Below, piece after piece: positions 34,215 through 41,866 of a stretch of 64,000 nt of DNA (positions within the stretch are counted from its first letter, which is position 1; each line of letters starts with the position of its first letter). The stretch covers positions 124,001 to 188,000 of the forward strand of contig NZ_BAAAYO010000002.1 of assembly GCF_039536325.1 (NCBI RefSeq), written 5' to 3'. The notes under the pieces are model-generated. The model searched no databases, was not told the DNA's origin, and worked only from the letters and a program-made list of their open reading frames with translations. The stretch is from Paenibacillus_AB hodogayensis. Its GTDB lineage: Bacteria > Bacillota > Bacilli > Paenibacillales > NBRC-103111. The translations under genes and the position numbers were made by a program.

Positions 34215-34250
34215 ATCGGAGACAATAATCTGGGGCTGCTGATTAAATAA
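34215..34250 (+). pseudogene. Possible remnant of an ileS 3' end
   Basis: The last codons read IGDNNLGLLIK then stop. This closely matches the end of ileS in this window (IGDKNLGLLID then stop), with different codons. It suggests that the 3' tip of a second type 2 ileS gene was left behind by a deletion. The match is only 11 residues, so chance cannot be excluded. Confidence 0.35.
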
Positions 34251-34260
34251 CCGGTACGTG

Positions 34261-34294
34261 AAAAAGCGGGGGGCTGTTAACGGTCCCCCGCTTT
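34261..34294 (-). terminator. Terminator of the HD-GYP gene
   Basis: On the minus strand AAAGCGGGGG pairs with CCCCCGCTTT and a T run follows. It lies 35 nt after the HD-GYP stop codon. Confidence 0.9.
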
Positions 34295-34329
34295 CTGTCT
34301 GCTTGTCGGGTAACGCTTACAAACGAAGG

Positions 34330-35460
34330 TCAGCCAATTACGTCCATGACCTGAACCGCGTCCGTTTTGCTCAGATCGATAAACCCGTCGTCCAAGGCGA
34401 TCAGCGGGCGCGTCGGATAGTTCGGGTAGATAAGCACGATTTTGCCCCGCCGCCCGTCGGTCAGCCGCACATCGCTTCCGACCTGCGCCGCCATCAGACG
34501 GTTCAGAAACGTCATGCCGATGACCGAATCATACCGGTTGCTCACGATATCTTCGTGCAGGTTGCGAATAATTTGATAAAACGGCAGAGCAGGCTTGTTC
34601 GGACGATCGGTCGCCATCATCAAATAATCGTCGGCGAGCGCTACGATTTTGGCGAACGGATCGATTTCCGCTCCGTGCAGGCGAGCCGGATAGCCGCTTC
34701 CGTCCCCCCTTTCATGATGCTGCAGCGCCACCAAGGCGACGCGCTCCTCCACGCCGGACTGTTTCAGCAGCTCGTAGCCGAGGATCGTGTGCTGCTTCAT
34801 AATTTCCTGCTCGTGCACCAGCAGCTCCGACGTTTTGTGAACGAGCGAACTCGGCAGCTTAATCGTGCCGATATCGCACAAGCTCGCCGCCGTGGCCAAT
34901 GTCGACACCTCCGTCTCGTCCATACCGAGCCAGCGCCCCAGCACCGCCGACATGCAGGCGACGCCGATGCTGTGCTTGAACCGGTAGTCCTCCTCAGCCC
35001 GGAGATCGGCGAACAGCTTGTAGACGTTTTGGTTTTGGGTCGTTTGCATCAGGTCGGGCAGCACATGCTCCTCCACCTCGGTCAGCGGAATGATCCCGGT
35101 GTTCAAAATGAGCTTTTCGATGTCTCGCATTTTGGCATCGGTTCGCTTCATCATTTCTGCGGCGTCCGCCCGAGCCAGGACCGCGGTTACCGTCTTCCCT
35201 TCGCCGCTAGGCGCCGTCTCCCCGGCTCCCGACCGCTCGGGCACAGCCTGAATCGGCTCCGCCGCTGGATCTGAGAACGTTTTCTTTTCATCCAATTCCT
35301 CTACAACGATATCGAACAGGCTGATCTGAAATTTCTCCAGCTTGCCCACATGCGCCTCAGTTAATACCGTATTCTCGGGAATGAGCATCATACCCGTTGT
35401 GTTAACAATATTGTGCAGCAGTTTTTTCCCAACCAAATCCTCATACTGTTCGCAGCGCAT
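34330..35460 (-). CDS. HD-GYP domain protein with an altered HD pair
   Basis: A 376-residue protein. The N-terminal 120 residues are a non-catalytic region; the HD-GYP domain spans about 140-340. H163 in FKHSIGV and HHERGDGSGYP at 248-258 (HHE and GYP) are intact. However, the defining HD pair, normally LLHDIGK, reads SLCDIGT with Cys at residue 195. This likely weakens metal binding, so the protein may have little c-di-GMP phosphodiesterase activity or act as a sensor. The ATG follows GAGGGAGGAAGGG. A c-di-GMP-I riboswitch and terminator lie upstream, giving a feedback loop. Confidence 0.92.
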   Translation of the reverse strand: MRCEQYEDLVGKKLLHNIVNTTGMMLIPENTVLTEAHVGKLEKFQISLFDIVVEELDEKKTFSDPAAEPIQAVPERSGAGETAPSGEGKTVTAVLARADAAEMMKRTDAKMRDIEKLILNTGIIPLTEVEEHVLPDLMQTTQNQNVYKLFADLRAEEDYRFKHSIGVACMSAVLGRWLGMDETEVSTLATAASLCDIGTIKLPSSLVHKTSELLVHEQEIMKQHTILGYELLKQSGVEERVALVALQHHERGDGSGYPARLHGAEIDPFAKIVALADDYLMMATDRPNKPALPFYQIIRNLHEDIVSNRYDSVIGMTFLNRLMAAQVGSDVRLTDGRRGKIVLIYPNYPTRPLIALDDGFIDLSKTDAVQVMDVIG

Positions 35461-35570
35461 TCCGTCCCTTCCTCCCTCATCCCTATGCGGTCGCCCGGCA
35501 AAAACCCGCCCTTATGTACCAGTTCCTGCTCTGCGCTGCCGTTTGAACGTGCCAGGACCGCCGCAAACCA

Positions 35571-35602
35571 AAAAAGCCCCACTTCATCGAAATGAAGCCG
35601 GG
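35571..35602 (-). terminator. Expression-platform terminator of the c-di-GMP riboswitch
   Basis: On the minus strand CCCGGCTTCAT, loop TTCG, ATGAAGTGGGG is followed by CTTTTTT. It is placed between the aptamer (35639-35714) and the HD-GYP start codon, so ligand binding can decide whether transcription continues. Confidence 0.85.
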
Positions 35603-35638
35603 ACGCCCTCCTGGACGAAACCGACCAGCTCTCAGCTT

Positions 35639-35714
35639 CGGCAACCCAGCCGCCATCGGTCCATGGACCCTAAGGCCTGTAGCTTTGCGTCCCTGCCTTT
35701 CGGCAGGTTTGCCG
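35639..35714 (-). promoter_or_regulatory. c-di-GMP-I (GEMM-I) riboswitch aptamer
   Basis: On the minus strand the element begins CGGCAAACCTGCCGAAAGG, continues with the invariant GGGACGCAAAGC core and the A-G-G-CCT segment, and ends with GGCTGGGTTGCCG, which closes the P1 stem. The GAAA tetraloop and its receptor stem are both present. These are the hallmark elements of the class I c-di-GMP riboswitch. It controls the downstream HD-GYP gene by the adjacent terminator. Confidence 0.96.
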
Positions 35715-35761
35715 TTTTTTTTCGACTGTAGTAATCATCATAATCGATTTGGGTCATTATA

Positions 35762-35789
35762 TCTATAGCGATTTCCATTTTATGATCAA
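35762..35789 (-). promoter_or_regulatory. Probable promoter of the riboswitch transcript
   Basis: On the minus strand TTGATC (35789-35784), a 16-nt spacer and TATAGA (35767-35762), overlapped by a TATAAT three bases further on, give a plausible sigma-A promoter about 45 bp before the aptamer. Confidence 0.5.
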
Positions 35790-35823
35790 ATGGTTCCCGG
35801 GAACGGTCCCAAGGAACGACTAA

Positions 35824-35851
35824 GGACGCCAGGCGTTCAGCCATGGCGTCC
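35824..35851 (-). terminator. Possible terminator of the qox operon
   Basis: GGACGCCA pairs with TGGCGTCC 25 nt after the qoxD stop codon. The minus-strand tail (TTAGTC) is not T-rich, so its efficiency is doubtful. Confidence 0.35.
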
Positions 35852-35875
35852 CCGTTTTGGAGATGGTTCTCCTTT

Positions 35876-36247
35876 TTAATGAGCAACCTGATTGTAATTC
35901 ATAATCCAGATCGAACCGAGCACGATCGTGACCAGGATGACGAGGCCAAGGAGGAGCGCCATCAAGTTCCAGCGCGGCTTCTTCTCCTCGCGCAGATGCA
36001 TGAAGAACAGCAGCTGCACCGCAAACTGCAAAACTGCGGATACGAGCAAGACGACCATCGCCGCGGTACCCTGGAGCCAATGGTTCAATACGACAACGAG
36101 CGGGATAATCGTCAACACGATCGAGAGCAGGAAGCCGGTGACGTATGACTTCAACGACCCGTGCGACTCGTGAGCCTCGTGAGAGGCATGATGGCCCCCG
36201 CCGTGGCCTCCGTTAGGGCCTCCGGAATGTACGGAATGCTGCGCCAT
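35876..36247 (-). CDS. qoxD: Menaquinol oxidase (aa3-600 type) subunit IV
   Basis: A 123-residue membrane protein, last gene of the terminal oxidase operon. A His/Gly-rich N-terminal tail precedes three membrane helices (about residues 34-54, 60-82 and 95-117). LQFAVQLLFFMHLR is the conserved signature of subunit IV of haem-copper quinol oxidases. It helps assemble or stabilise the subunit I copper-haem core. Length is the same as Bacillus QoxD. It starts 1 bp after the qoxC stop codon, so it is translated in tandem. Confidence 0.92.
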   Translation of the reverse strand: MAQHSVHSGGPNGGHGGGHHASHEAHESHGSLKSYVTGFLLSIVLTIIPLVVVLNHWLQGTAAMVVLLVSAVLQFAVQLLFFMHLREEKKPRWNLMALLLGLVILVTIVLGSIWIMNYNQVAH

Positions 36248-36248
36248 C

Positions 36249-36887
36249 TTACATCACCCCCATCAAGTAAACGATCGTGAAGACGAAAATCCAAACGACA
36301 TCGAGAAAGTGCCAATACAAGCTGATCACGTTCACCTTGCGCTGCGTCACCGGCGTAATGCCGTGCTTGCGCAGTTGGAGCATAATGGCGACCATCCAGA
36401 CGAGACCGATCGTTACGTGCAAGCCGTGCGCCCCGACGAGCGTGAAGAAGGCCGACAAAAATGCGCTGGTTCCAATCGTAGCGCCCTCGTGAACGAGCTT
36501 GACGAACTCCGTCACTTCGAGCGAGATAAAGGCGAGCCCGAGCAGGGCCGTTACCGCCAGCCAGCCGATCAAGCCTTTGCGATTCCCTTTGTTCATGGCC
36601 AGAACGGCCAGGCCGCTCGTGAAGGAGCTGGTCAGCAGGATGAACGTTTCCGCGATAATGCCGGGCATCTCGAACAGCTCTTGCGCTGTCGGTCCGCCGC
36701 TCGTATTGTTGTGAAGCACCACGTACGTGGCGAACAAAGTGCCGAATAAGATGCAGTCCGTGATCAGGAACAGCCAGAAGCCGAACATCCGGAGCGATTC
36801 CTGATCGTGATGGCCCTCCTCGTGGCCGTGGTGGCCGTGATGACCCGCGACCTGGGTATGGGCTTGATTGTGACCCGCGTTTGCCAT
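36249..36887 (-). CDS. qoxC: Menaquinol oxidase (aa3-600 type) subunit III
   Basis: A 212-residue five-helix membrane subunit. After a His-rich start (HHGHHGHEEGHHD), the helices cover most of residues 30-210. The family blocks FGFWLFLITDCILFGTLFATY, GLHVTIGLVW and YWHFLDVVWIFVF are clear. The subunit packs against subunit I and supports proton and oxygen delivery. The ATG overlaps the qoxB stop by one base (TGATG) and is followed directly by qoxD, confirming the operon. Confidence 0.95.
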   Translation of the reverse strand: MANAGHNQAHTQVAGHHGHHGHEEGHHDQESLRMFGFWLFLITDCILFGTLFATYVVLHNNTSGGPTAQELFEMPGIIAETFILLTSSFTSGLAVLAMNKGNRKGLIGWLAVTALLGLAFISLEVTEFVKLVHEGATIGTSAFLSAFFTLVGAHGLHVTIGLVWMVAIMLQLRKHGITPVTQRKVNVISLYWHFLDVVWIFVFTIVYLMGVM

Positions 36888-38854
36888 CAGACCGTCCCCC
36901 TCATCTCGGCTTCCGTCCGAATCACTTCTTCCGCCGGTATATAGTATTCGTTATTATAGGTAAACGAGTGTACGAGCATGCAAACCGCCACGCCGATCAT
37001 GCCGGGAATCGCCAGCCAGAGCCAGTTGAATACGAAACCGAAGCCGGCTATGAACCAGCAAAACGATTTGATGAACGGAATGCCCGAGTTGCCCGGCATA
37101 TGGATCGGCTCGATCGGCGGCACCGGCGTCGGCGGAAGGCCTTGCTCCCTGCGCAGCTTCTCCTCCCACCACGAATCGCGCTCGTGCACGACCGGCACGG
37201 TGGCAAAGTTGTAGGCCGGAGCCGGCGAAGGAATCGACCATTCGAGCGTACGGCCGCCCCACGGATCGGCAGGCGCCTTTTGCATAAATTTCATGCTGTG
37301 TACGATCTGCCATACTTGGAACAGGAAAGCAACTCCCATCAAGAAACCGCCGATCGTGGACACGAGGTTCAGCTCCCACCATCCGCGATCCCAGCCGTAA
37401 GCGTTGACCCGGCGGGTCATCCCCATCAAGCCGAGCACGTATTGCGGCATAAAGCAGACGTAAAATCCGATATTCCACAGCCAGAACGCCCATTTGCCGA
37501 GATGCTCGTTCAGCATAAATCCGGTCACTTTAGGCCACCAATAATACAAACCGGCAAAATAGCCGAATACGACGCCGCCGATCAGCACCTGGTGGAAGTG
37601 CGCGATCAGGAAGTAGCTGTTATGGAACTGGAAGTCTGCCGGCGCCACCGACAGCAGCACCCCGGTCATCCCCCCTACGACGAAGCAGGGGATAAACGCA
37701 ATCGACCACATCATCGGCGTCTTGAACGTAATCCGGCCGCGGAACATCGTGAACAGCCAGTTGAACACTTTCACGCCGGTCGGTATGGCGATGATCATCG
37801 TGGTCACGGCGAAAAACGCATTGACGTTAGCCCCCGAGCCCATCGTGAAGAAATGGTGCGCCCAGGTGAAGAACGACACGACGCTGATGCTCATCAGCGC
37901 GAACACCATCGATTTGTAGCCGAACAGCCGCTTCTTCGCAAAGGTTGCCGTCACCTCGGAGAATATGCCGAAGGCCGGCAGCACCACGATGTACACCTCA
38001 GGGTGTCCCCACATCCAGATCAGGTTGATGTACATCATCGGGTTGCCCCCGCCGTCGAGCGTAAAGAAGTGCGCGCCCATAAACCGGTCCAGCCAGAGCA
38101 GGAACAGCGTCACGGTCAAGATCGGAAAGGCGAGGATAATCGTCAGGCTGCTCGAGAGCACCGACCAGGAGAACATCGGCATTTTCATCAGCTTCATGCC
38201 CGGCGCCCGCATCTTCAGAATCGTGACGATAAAGTTGATACCCGTCATCAAGCTGCCGATACCGGATATTTGAATGCCCCATATATAGAAGTTTTGCCCG
38301 ACTCCCGGACTGTGCGACAGCTCCGAAAGCGGCGGGTACGAGAGCCAGCCCGCATCCGGCGATCCGCCGATAACGAACGACAAGTTGAACAGCATCGCGC
38401 CCCAGAAAAACAGCCAGAAGCTGAGCGAGTTCAGGAACGGGAAGGCGACGTCGCGCGCGCCGATCTGCAGCGGCACGACGAGATTGAACAAGCCGAACAT
38501 AAGCGGCATCGCCATAAACAAGATCATAATTACGCCGTGCGTCGTGAAAATAGCGTTGTAATGCTCAGGCGACAAAAATTGATTGTCGGGCACGGCGAGC
38601 TGCGTACGCATCAGCAGCGCGTCCATCCCGCCCCTGAACAGCATCAGCAACGAAGCTAGCACGTACATGATGCCGATCCGCTTATGGTCGACCGTCGTGA
38701 GCCATTCGCGCCAGAGCCACGTCCATTTCTTAAAGTAGGACAGTACGAACACGACGGCAATCAGCGTCAGGCCGATCGCGACATCCGCGCCATAAATGAG
38801 CGGATCGCCGGTGACGAAAAACTCGGAAGCGAAAGATTTAATGCTGTCCCACAT
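36887..38854 (-). CDS. qoxB: Menaquinol oxidase (aa3-600 type) subunit I
   Basis: A 655-residue haem-copper oxidase core that reduces oxygen to water and pumps protons. Key ligands are visible: the low-spin haem His in FTTHGVIMILFMAMP; the active-site His-Tyr region in MWGHPEVYIVVLPAFG; the His-His pair in FTWAHHFFTMG; and the haem ligands in AHFHQVLIGGV. About fifteen membrane helices are expected. With 655 residues and extended ends it matches quinol-type subunit I. The ATG follows GGAGGTCACAGCC and overlaps the qoxA end by 17 bp. Confidence 0.97.
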   Translation of the reverse strand: MWDSIKSFASEFFVTGDPLIYGADVAIGLTLIAVVFVLSYFKKWTWLWREWLTTVDHKRIGIMYVLASLLMLFRGGMDALLMRTQLAVPDNQFLSPEHYNAIFTTHGVIMILFMAMPLMFGLFNLVVPLQIGARDVAFPFLNSLSFWLFFWGAMLFNLSFVIGGSPDAGWLSYPPLSELSHSPGVGQNFYIWGIQISGIGSLMTGINFIVTILKMRAPGMKLMKMPMFSWSVLSSSLTIILAFPILTVTLFLLWLDRFMGAHFFTLDGGGNPMMYINLIWMWGHPEVYIVVLPAFGIFSEVTATFAKKRLFGYKSMVFALMSISVVSFFTWAHHFFTMGSGANVNAFFAVTTMIIAIPTGVKVFNWLFTMFRGRITFKTPMMWSIAFIPCFVVGGMTGVLLSVAPADFQFHNSYFLIAHFHQVLIGGVVFGYFAGLYYWWPKVTGFMLNEHLGKWAFWLWNIGFYVCFMPQYVLGLMGMTRRVNAYGWDRGWWELNLVSTIGGFLMGVAFLFQVWQIVHSMKFMQKAPADPWGGRTLEWSIPSPAPAYNFATVPVVHERDSWWEEKLRREQGLPPTPVPPIEPIHMPGNSGIPFIKSFCWFIAGFGFVFNWLWLAIPGMIGVAVCMLVHSFTYNNEYYIPAEEVIRTEAEMRGTV

Positions 38855-39839
38855 GGCTGTGACCTCCTTCTTCCTGTTTGGTCGTGCTTACCGAGCCGGA
38901 GCCGGCGGCGTCTTTGCCGTGACCGGCATGCCCTTTGTCTTCCGTTTTCGGCGCTTTGGCCGGCTCGGTTTGCCCGTGCTGGTGACCGGAAGAATATTTC
39001 GATACGGTTTGCTCGAACAGTCCTTTCGGGAAAGAGGAGAAGCTTGCTACCTCGGTTACGCCCGGCGCAGCCAGTGTTTTGTAGCCTTCCTCGGTCAAAG
39101 CCGGCTGCGTGCTTTTGATTCCGGCCACCCATTTGTCAAACTGCTCCTGCGGGGCCGCTTCCGCCGTAAAATTCATGCTGGCGAAATCTTTGCCGCTGAA
39201 GTTTGCTCCGGAACCGAAATATTTGCCCGGCTCGTTCGCCTGCAAATGCAGCGTCATCGCCATGCCCGACATCGTATAAATTTGACCGCCAAGCTGCGGA
39301 ATCCAGAACGAGTTCATCGGAGCGTCCGACGTCAGCATGAATTTGACCGGAACGTTATCCGGAAATTGAACGTAGTTGACGGTCGCTATTCCTTGATCCG
39401 GGTAGTAAAACAACCACTTCCAGTCCAGCGAGGTCACCTGGATCGTGATCGGCTGCTTCTCGGAAGCGAGCGGCTTCGACGGCTCGAGAATATGCGTATA
39501 TTTCACCGTGACGACCGCAAGAGCCGCGATAATCAGAATCGGGATACTCCACCAGATCGTCTCCAGCTTCGTATTGTGCTCCCATTCCGGTGCGTACTCC
39601 GCCTTGTTCTTTTTGCTGTCTCGATAGCGCCATACGATCCATACGGTCAAGATCAGCACCGGTACGACCACGACCAGACAAAGCACCGTGGAGATATAAA
39701 TCAAATCGCGCTGCTGCTCGCCTACCGGCCCTTTCGGGTCCAGCACGATCATCTTCTCGGTGCAGCCCGTCGACATGACAGCTATCGCCGCGAGCATCAT
39801 GATCGCTGCCAAACGCCGGAATATTCGCCCTTGTCTCAT
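38838..39839 (-). CDS. qoxA: Menaquinol oxidase (aa3-600 type) subunit II
   Basis: A 333-residue lipoprotein with lipobox MSTGCT, two membrane helices (about residues 40-62 and 82-104) and a cupredoxin domain. The CuA ligands of cytochrome c oxidases (CxxxC...H) are missing: the corresponding region reads SGANFSGKDFASMNF. This identifies a quinol, not a cytochrome c, oxidase. The C-terminal tail is His/Lys/Gly-rich, unusual in length. The ATG at 39839 follows GAGGAG; an earlier TTG in frame is less likely. First gene of qoxABCD. Confidence 0.95.
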   Translation of the reverse strand: MRQGRIFRRLAAIMMLAAIAVMSTGCTEKMIVLDPKGPVGEQQRDLIYISTVLCLVVVVPVLILTVWIVWRYRDSKKNKAEYAPEWEHNTKLETIWWSIPILIIAALAVVTVKYTHILEPSKPLASEKQPITIQVTSLDWKWLFYYPDQGIATVNYVQFPDNVPVKFMLTSDAPMNSFWIPQLGGQIYTMSGMAMTLHLQANEPGKYFGSGANFSGKDFASMNFTAEAAPQEQFDKWVAGIKSTQPALTEEGYKTLAAPGVTEVASFSSFPKGLFEQTVSKYSSGHQHGQTEPAKAPKTEDKGHAGHGKDAAGSGSVSTTKQEEGGHSHVGQH

Positions 39840-40040
39840 CTCTTCCCATCTCCTCAACGCCCATTTTGCGTTTTCAGTTATCTCTTATCACTACCATAAC
39901 AGAAACAAATTGAAACTTCCGCACTGTTAACAAAGGCGTCAACGAAACGCCGCAATTCCGTAAAATAAAGTTCAACGTTTCGTCAAGATGGCTCAAGAGA
40001 GCGATTTCACCGCGCTGGGAAAGCGTTTTAGCGTATGGGC

Positions 40041-40073
40041 GCAAAAAAAAAGGAGAAGCTTCTCGGCTTCTCC
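40041..40073 (-). terminator. Terminator of the small membrane-protein gene
   Basis: On the minus strand GGAGAAGC, loop CGAGAA, GCTTCTCC is followed by a T8 run, about 35 nt after the stop codon at 40108. Confidence 0.92.
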
Positions 40074-40107
40074 GCGATTGCTTTACTGCCCTATTCGGCC
40101 GAACCGA

Positions 40108-40362
40108 TTATTCGGCTTGCTTCGTTTTATTATGATGGAACAGACGGATCGCTGCGCCGATCATATAAATTTGTACGCTGCCGACAAGAAAGCCGACTCC
40201 GACCATCAGGCCGAGATTGCGATCCGAGAAATCGCTTACCTCGAACAAACAGGTCAATAGTCCGATGCCCAATGCGATCCAGGCCGCAACAGTCATAAAA
40301 GAGACGATTCCGGCGCCTTCTTTGACGTTTTGCCCTTTCATCGTCATTTGCTTGGTCGTCAT
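40108..40362 (-). CDS. Small two-helix membrane protein, unknown (84 aa)
   Basis: An 84-residue protein with two membrane helices (about residues 16-38 and 49-70) and a charged C-terminus. The start is the ATG at 40362, 10 nt after GGAG; the frame extends to 40398 but without a ribosome site. It lies between the qox operon and the LCP gene in the same direction, each with its own terminator, so it is probably monocistronic. The sequence resembles small uncharacterised Bacillales inner-membrane proteins; no function is known to me. Confidence 0.7.
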   Translation of the reverse strand: MTTKQMTMKGQNVKEGAGIVSFMTVAAWIALGIGLLTCLFEVSDFSDRNLGLMVGVGFLVGSVQIYMIGAAIRLFHHNKTKQAE

Positions 40363-40488
40363 GTACACCACACTCCTGCAATTCATTGTTGCTAACATTG
40401 TAACATATTATTCGCAAAATGTTCACTACTTTTTAACGTTTTGTTCAAATTACCGACAAAAATAGGCGAAGGAACGGAGAAACGCTGC

Positions 40489-41592
40489 TCAGCGCAAGTA
40501 TTCGCGGGCTATGTTGTCCACTTCCCGCGCATCGGCGGACCAATACCAAAGCTTGGAGCCGACGAGCGGGTCTTCCTCGATCACCGGTTTTCCCGGCAAG
40601 GTGAAGTGACGGATCCCGCCGTCCGTGTTTTTAAACAGCAAAGCCAGACTCACGATATCCGCGGCGGTCAAATTCGTATCCACGTAATCGTTAAGCACTT
40701 TACGGACCAGCCCGGGCAGCGTCTTCAGCTTTTCGCCTGACAGCAGCTTGCCGGTTACCGCCTTGAGCAGCGCCGCCTGATCGGATTGACGGTCGAAATC
40801 GCCACCAGACAGCGAGTACCGTTCCCGGACGAACTGCAGCGCGAGTTTGCCGTCCAGATGATTCGATCCCGCAGGCAGCGTAGTGCCCGAGCCGCTTAAC
40901 AGCATATCTCGGGTAAGCTCCAAGTCGACGCCGCCGATTTCATCGATGATCGCTACAAACCCTTGCAGGTCGGTTTTAATATAATAATGGATCGGAATGT
41001 CGAACAGGCTGCTGACCGCCCCGATGGCCGCTTGCGTCCCTTCCTTGCCGCCGCCCCGCAGCTCGCCGAGGAAATAGGCATGATTGACCTTGGTAAGTCC
41101 GATGCCCTGCAGCGTAACGCGGGTATCGCGGGGAACGGATACGATATTGACCGTTTTCTTCTGCGGGTCGACGTGGACGACCATGATCGAATCGGAGCGT
41201 CCCGCCCCGGCTTCTTTGTTATCGAGGCCAAGCACGAGCAGATTGAAGCCGGACGATTGGCGCTGCGGCTCGTGGCTTGCAGCCGCAAGGTTCGATGCAT
41301 TTGCAAGATCCGCTGCATTTTCCTGAATGGGGGAAGATGTCATCGTTTCCGAACGGTCCGAAGACTGGCCTTTGCCGTTTCCTTCGATGGATTCTCCGCT
41401 CGCCCCCGAGAGGAATACAGCTTTTGCCGGAGTTTCGCCGGTCCTATCCGGTTGAGACAACGGCGTAGCGAGGACAGGCAGCTGAGCGGTCCGGAAATGG
41501 CGGGACGGGGCGAACGAATCGTATATCCAGCTTGCGGACAGCAGCACGGCCAAGACGCCTCCGCAGCATATGTAAAGCTTTGTTCTTTTCAT
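40489..41592 (-). CDS. LytR-CpsA-Psr (LCP) family cell-wall transferase
   Basis: A 367-residue membrane-anchored enzyme of the family that attaches teichoic acids or other glycopolymers from undecaprenyl carriers to peptidoglycan. One N-terminal helix (residues 7-23) is followed by a low-complexity Ser/Ala/Glu linker to about 110. The LCP domain then shows LVLGLDNK, RSDSIMVVHVDPQKKTVNIVSVPRDTRV, KVNHAYFLG, GGVDLELTRDM and VRERYSLSGGDFDRQSDQ, which hold the conserved Arg and Asp residues that bind the pyrophosphate and metal. Two tandem dyads lie in the upstream region (41633-41668). Confidence 0.95.
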   Translation of the reverse strand: MKRTKLYICCGGVLAVLLSASWIYDSFAPSRHFRTAQLPVLATPLSQPDRTGETPAKAVFLSGASGESIEGNGKGQSSDRSETMTSSPIQENAADLANASNLAAASHEPQRQSSGFNLLVLGLDNKEAGAGRSDSIMVVHVDPQKKTVNIVSVPRDTRVTLQGIGLTKVNHAYFLGELRGGGKEGTQAAIGAVSSLFDIPIHYYIKTDLQGFVAIIDEIGGVDLELTRDMLLSGSGTTLPAGSNHLDGKLALQFVRERYSLSGGDFDRQSDQAALLKAVTGKLLSGEKLKTLPGLVRKVLNDYVDTNLTAADIVSLALLFKNTDGGIRHFTLPGKPVIEEDPLVGSKLWYWSADAREVDNIAREYLR

Positions 41593-41632
41593 CGCGGCAG
41601 TCTCCGTTTCATTGTGGATGATTTCTCTTTAG

Positions 41633-41668
41633 ATACATTTTGTATCATTATTATCATACATTGCGTAT
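41633..41668. promoter_or_regulatory. Two tandem dyads upstream of the LCP gene
   Basis: ATACATTTTGTAT (41633-41645) and ATACATTGCGTAT (41656-41668) are near-identical dyads 23 bp apart, starting 41 bp before the LCP start codon. Spacing of about two helical turns suggests binding of one regulator on one face of the DNA. Confidence 0.5.
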
Positions 41669-41866
41669 CGGACATTTTTCAAGACTACTGCCAACGGTTT
41701 TTTCATACTTCCCCCTGCGCGAAATTCCTCTTCCATCCCGCTCACATATCCCCCGGCCCCGTGAATATATTTGATAACAAGCTATTTTTTCCGAGCCCTG
41801 TCCTCAACCCGCCAATCATGCGCCTGCAAAGCGCGGAACCATAATACGCACAGGAGGTGCCGCCTC

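Noticed and set aside
36881..38659. 592-codon plus-strand frame opposite qoxB
   Set aside because: Extremely His/Arg/Glu-rich antisense reading of the subunit I gene; no domain.
39900..39990. Inverted ACGAAACG/CGTTTCGT motifs upstream of the qox operon
   Set aside because: Arms are only 8 bp with a 30-bp gap, and I could not place a promoter around them.
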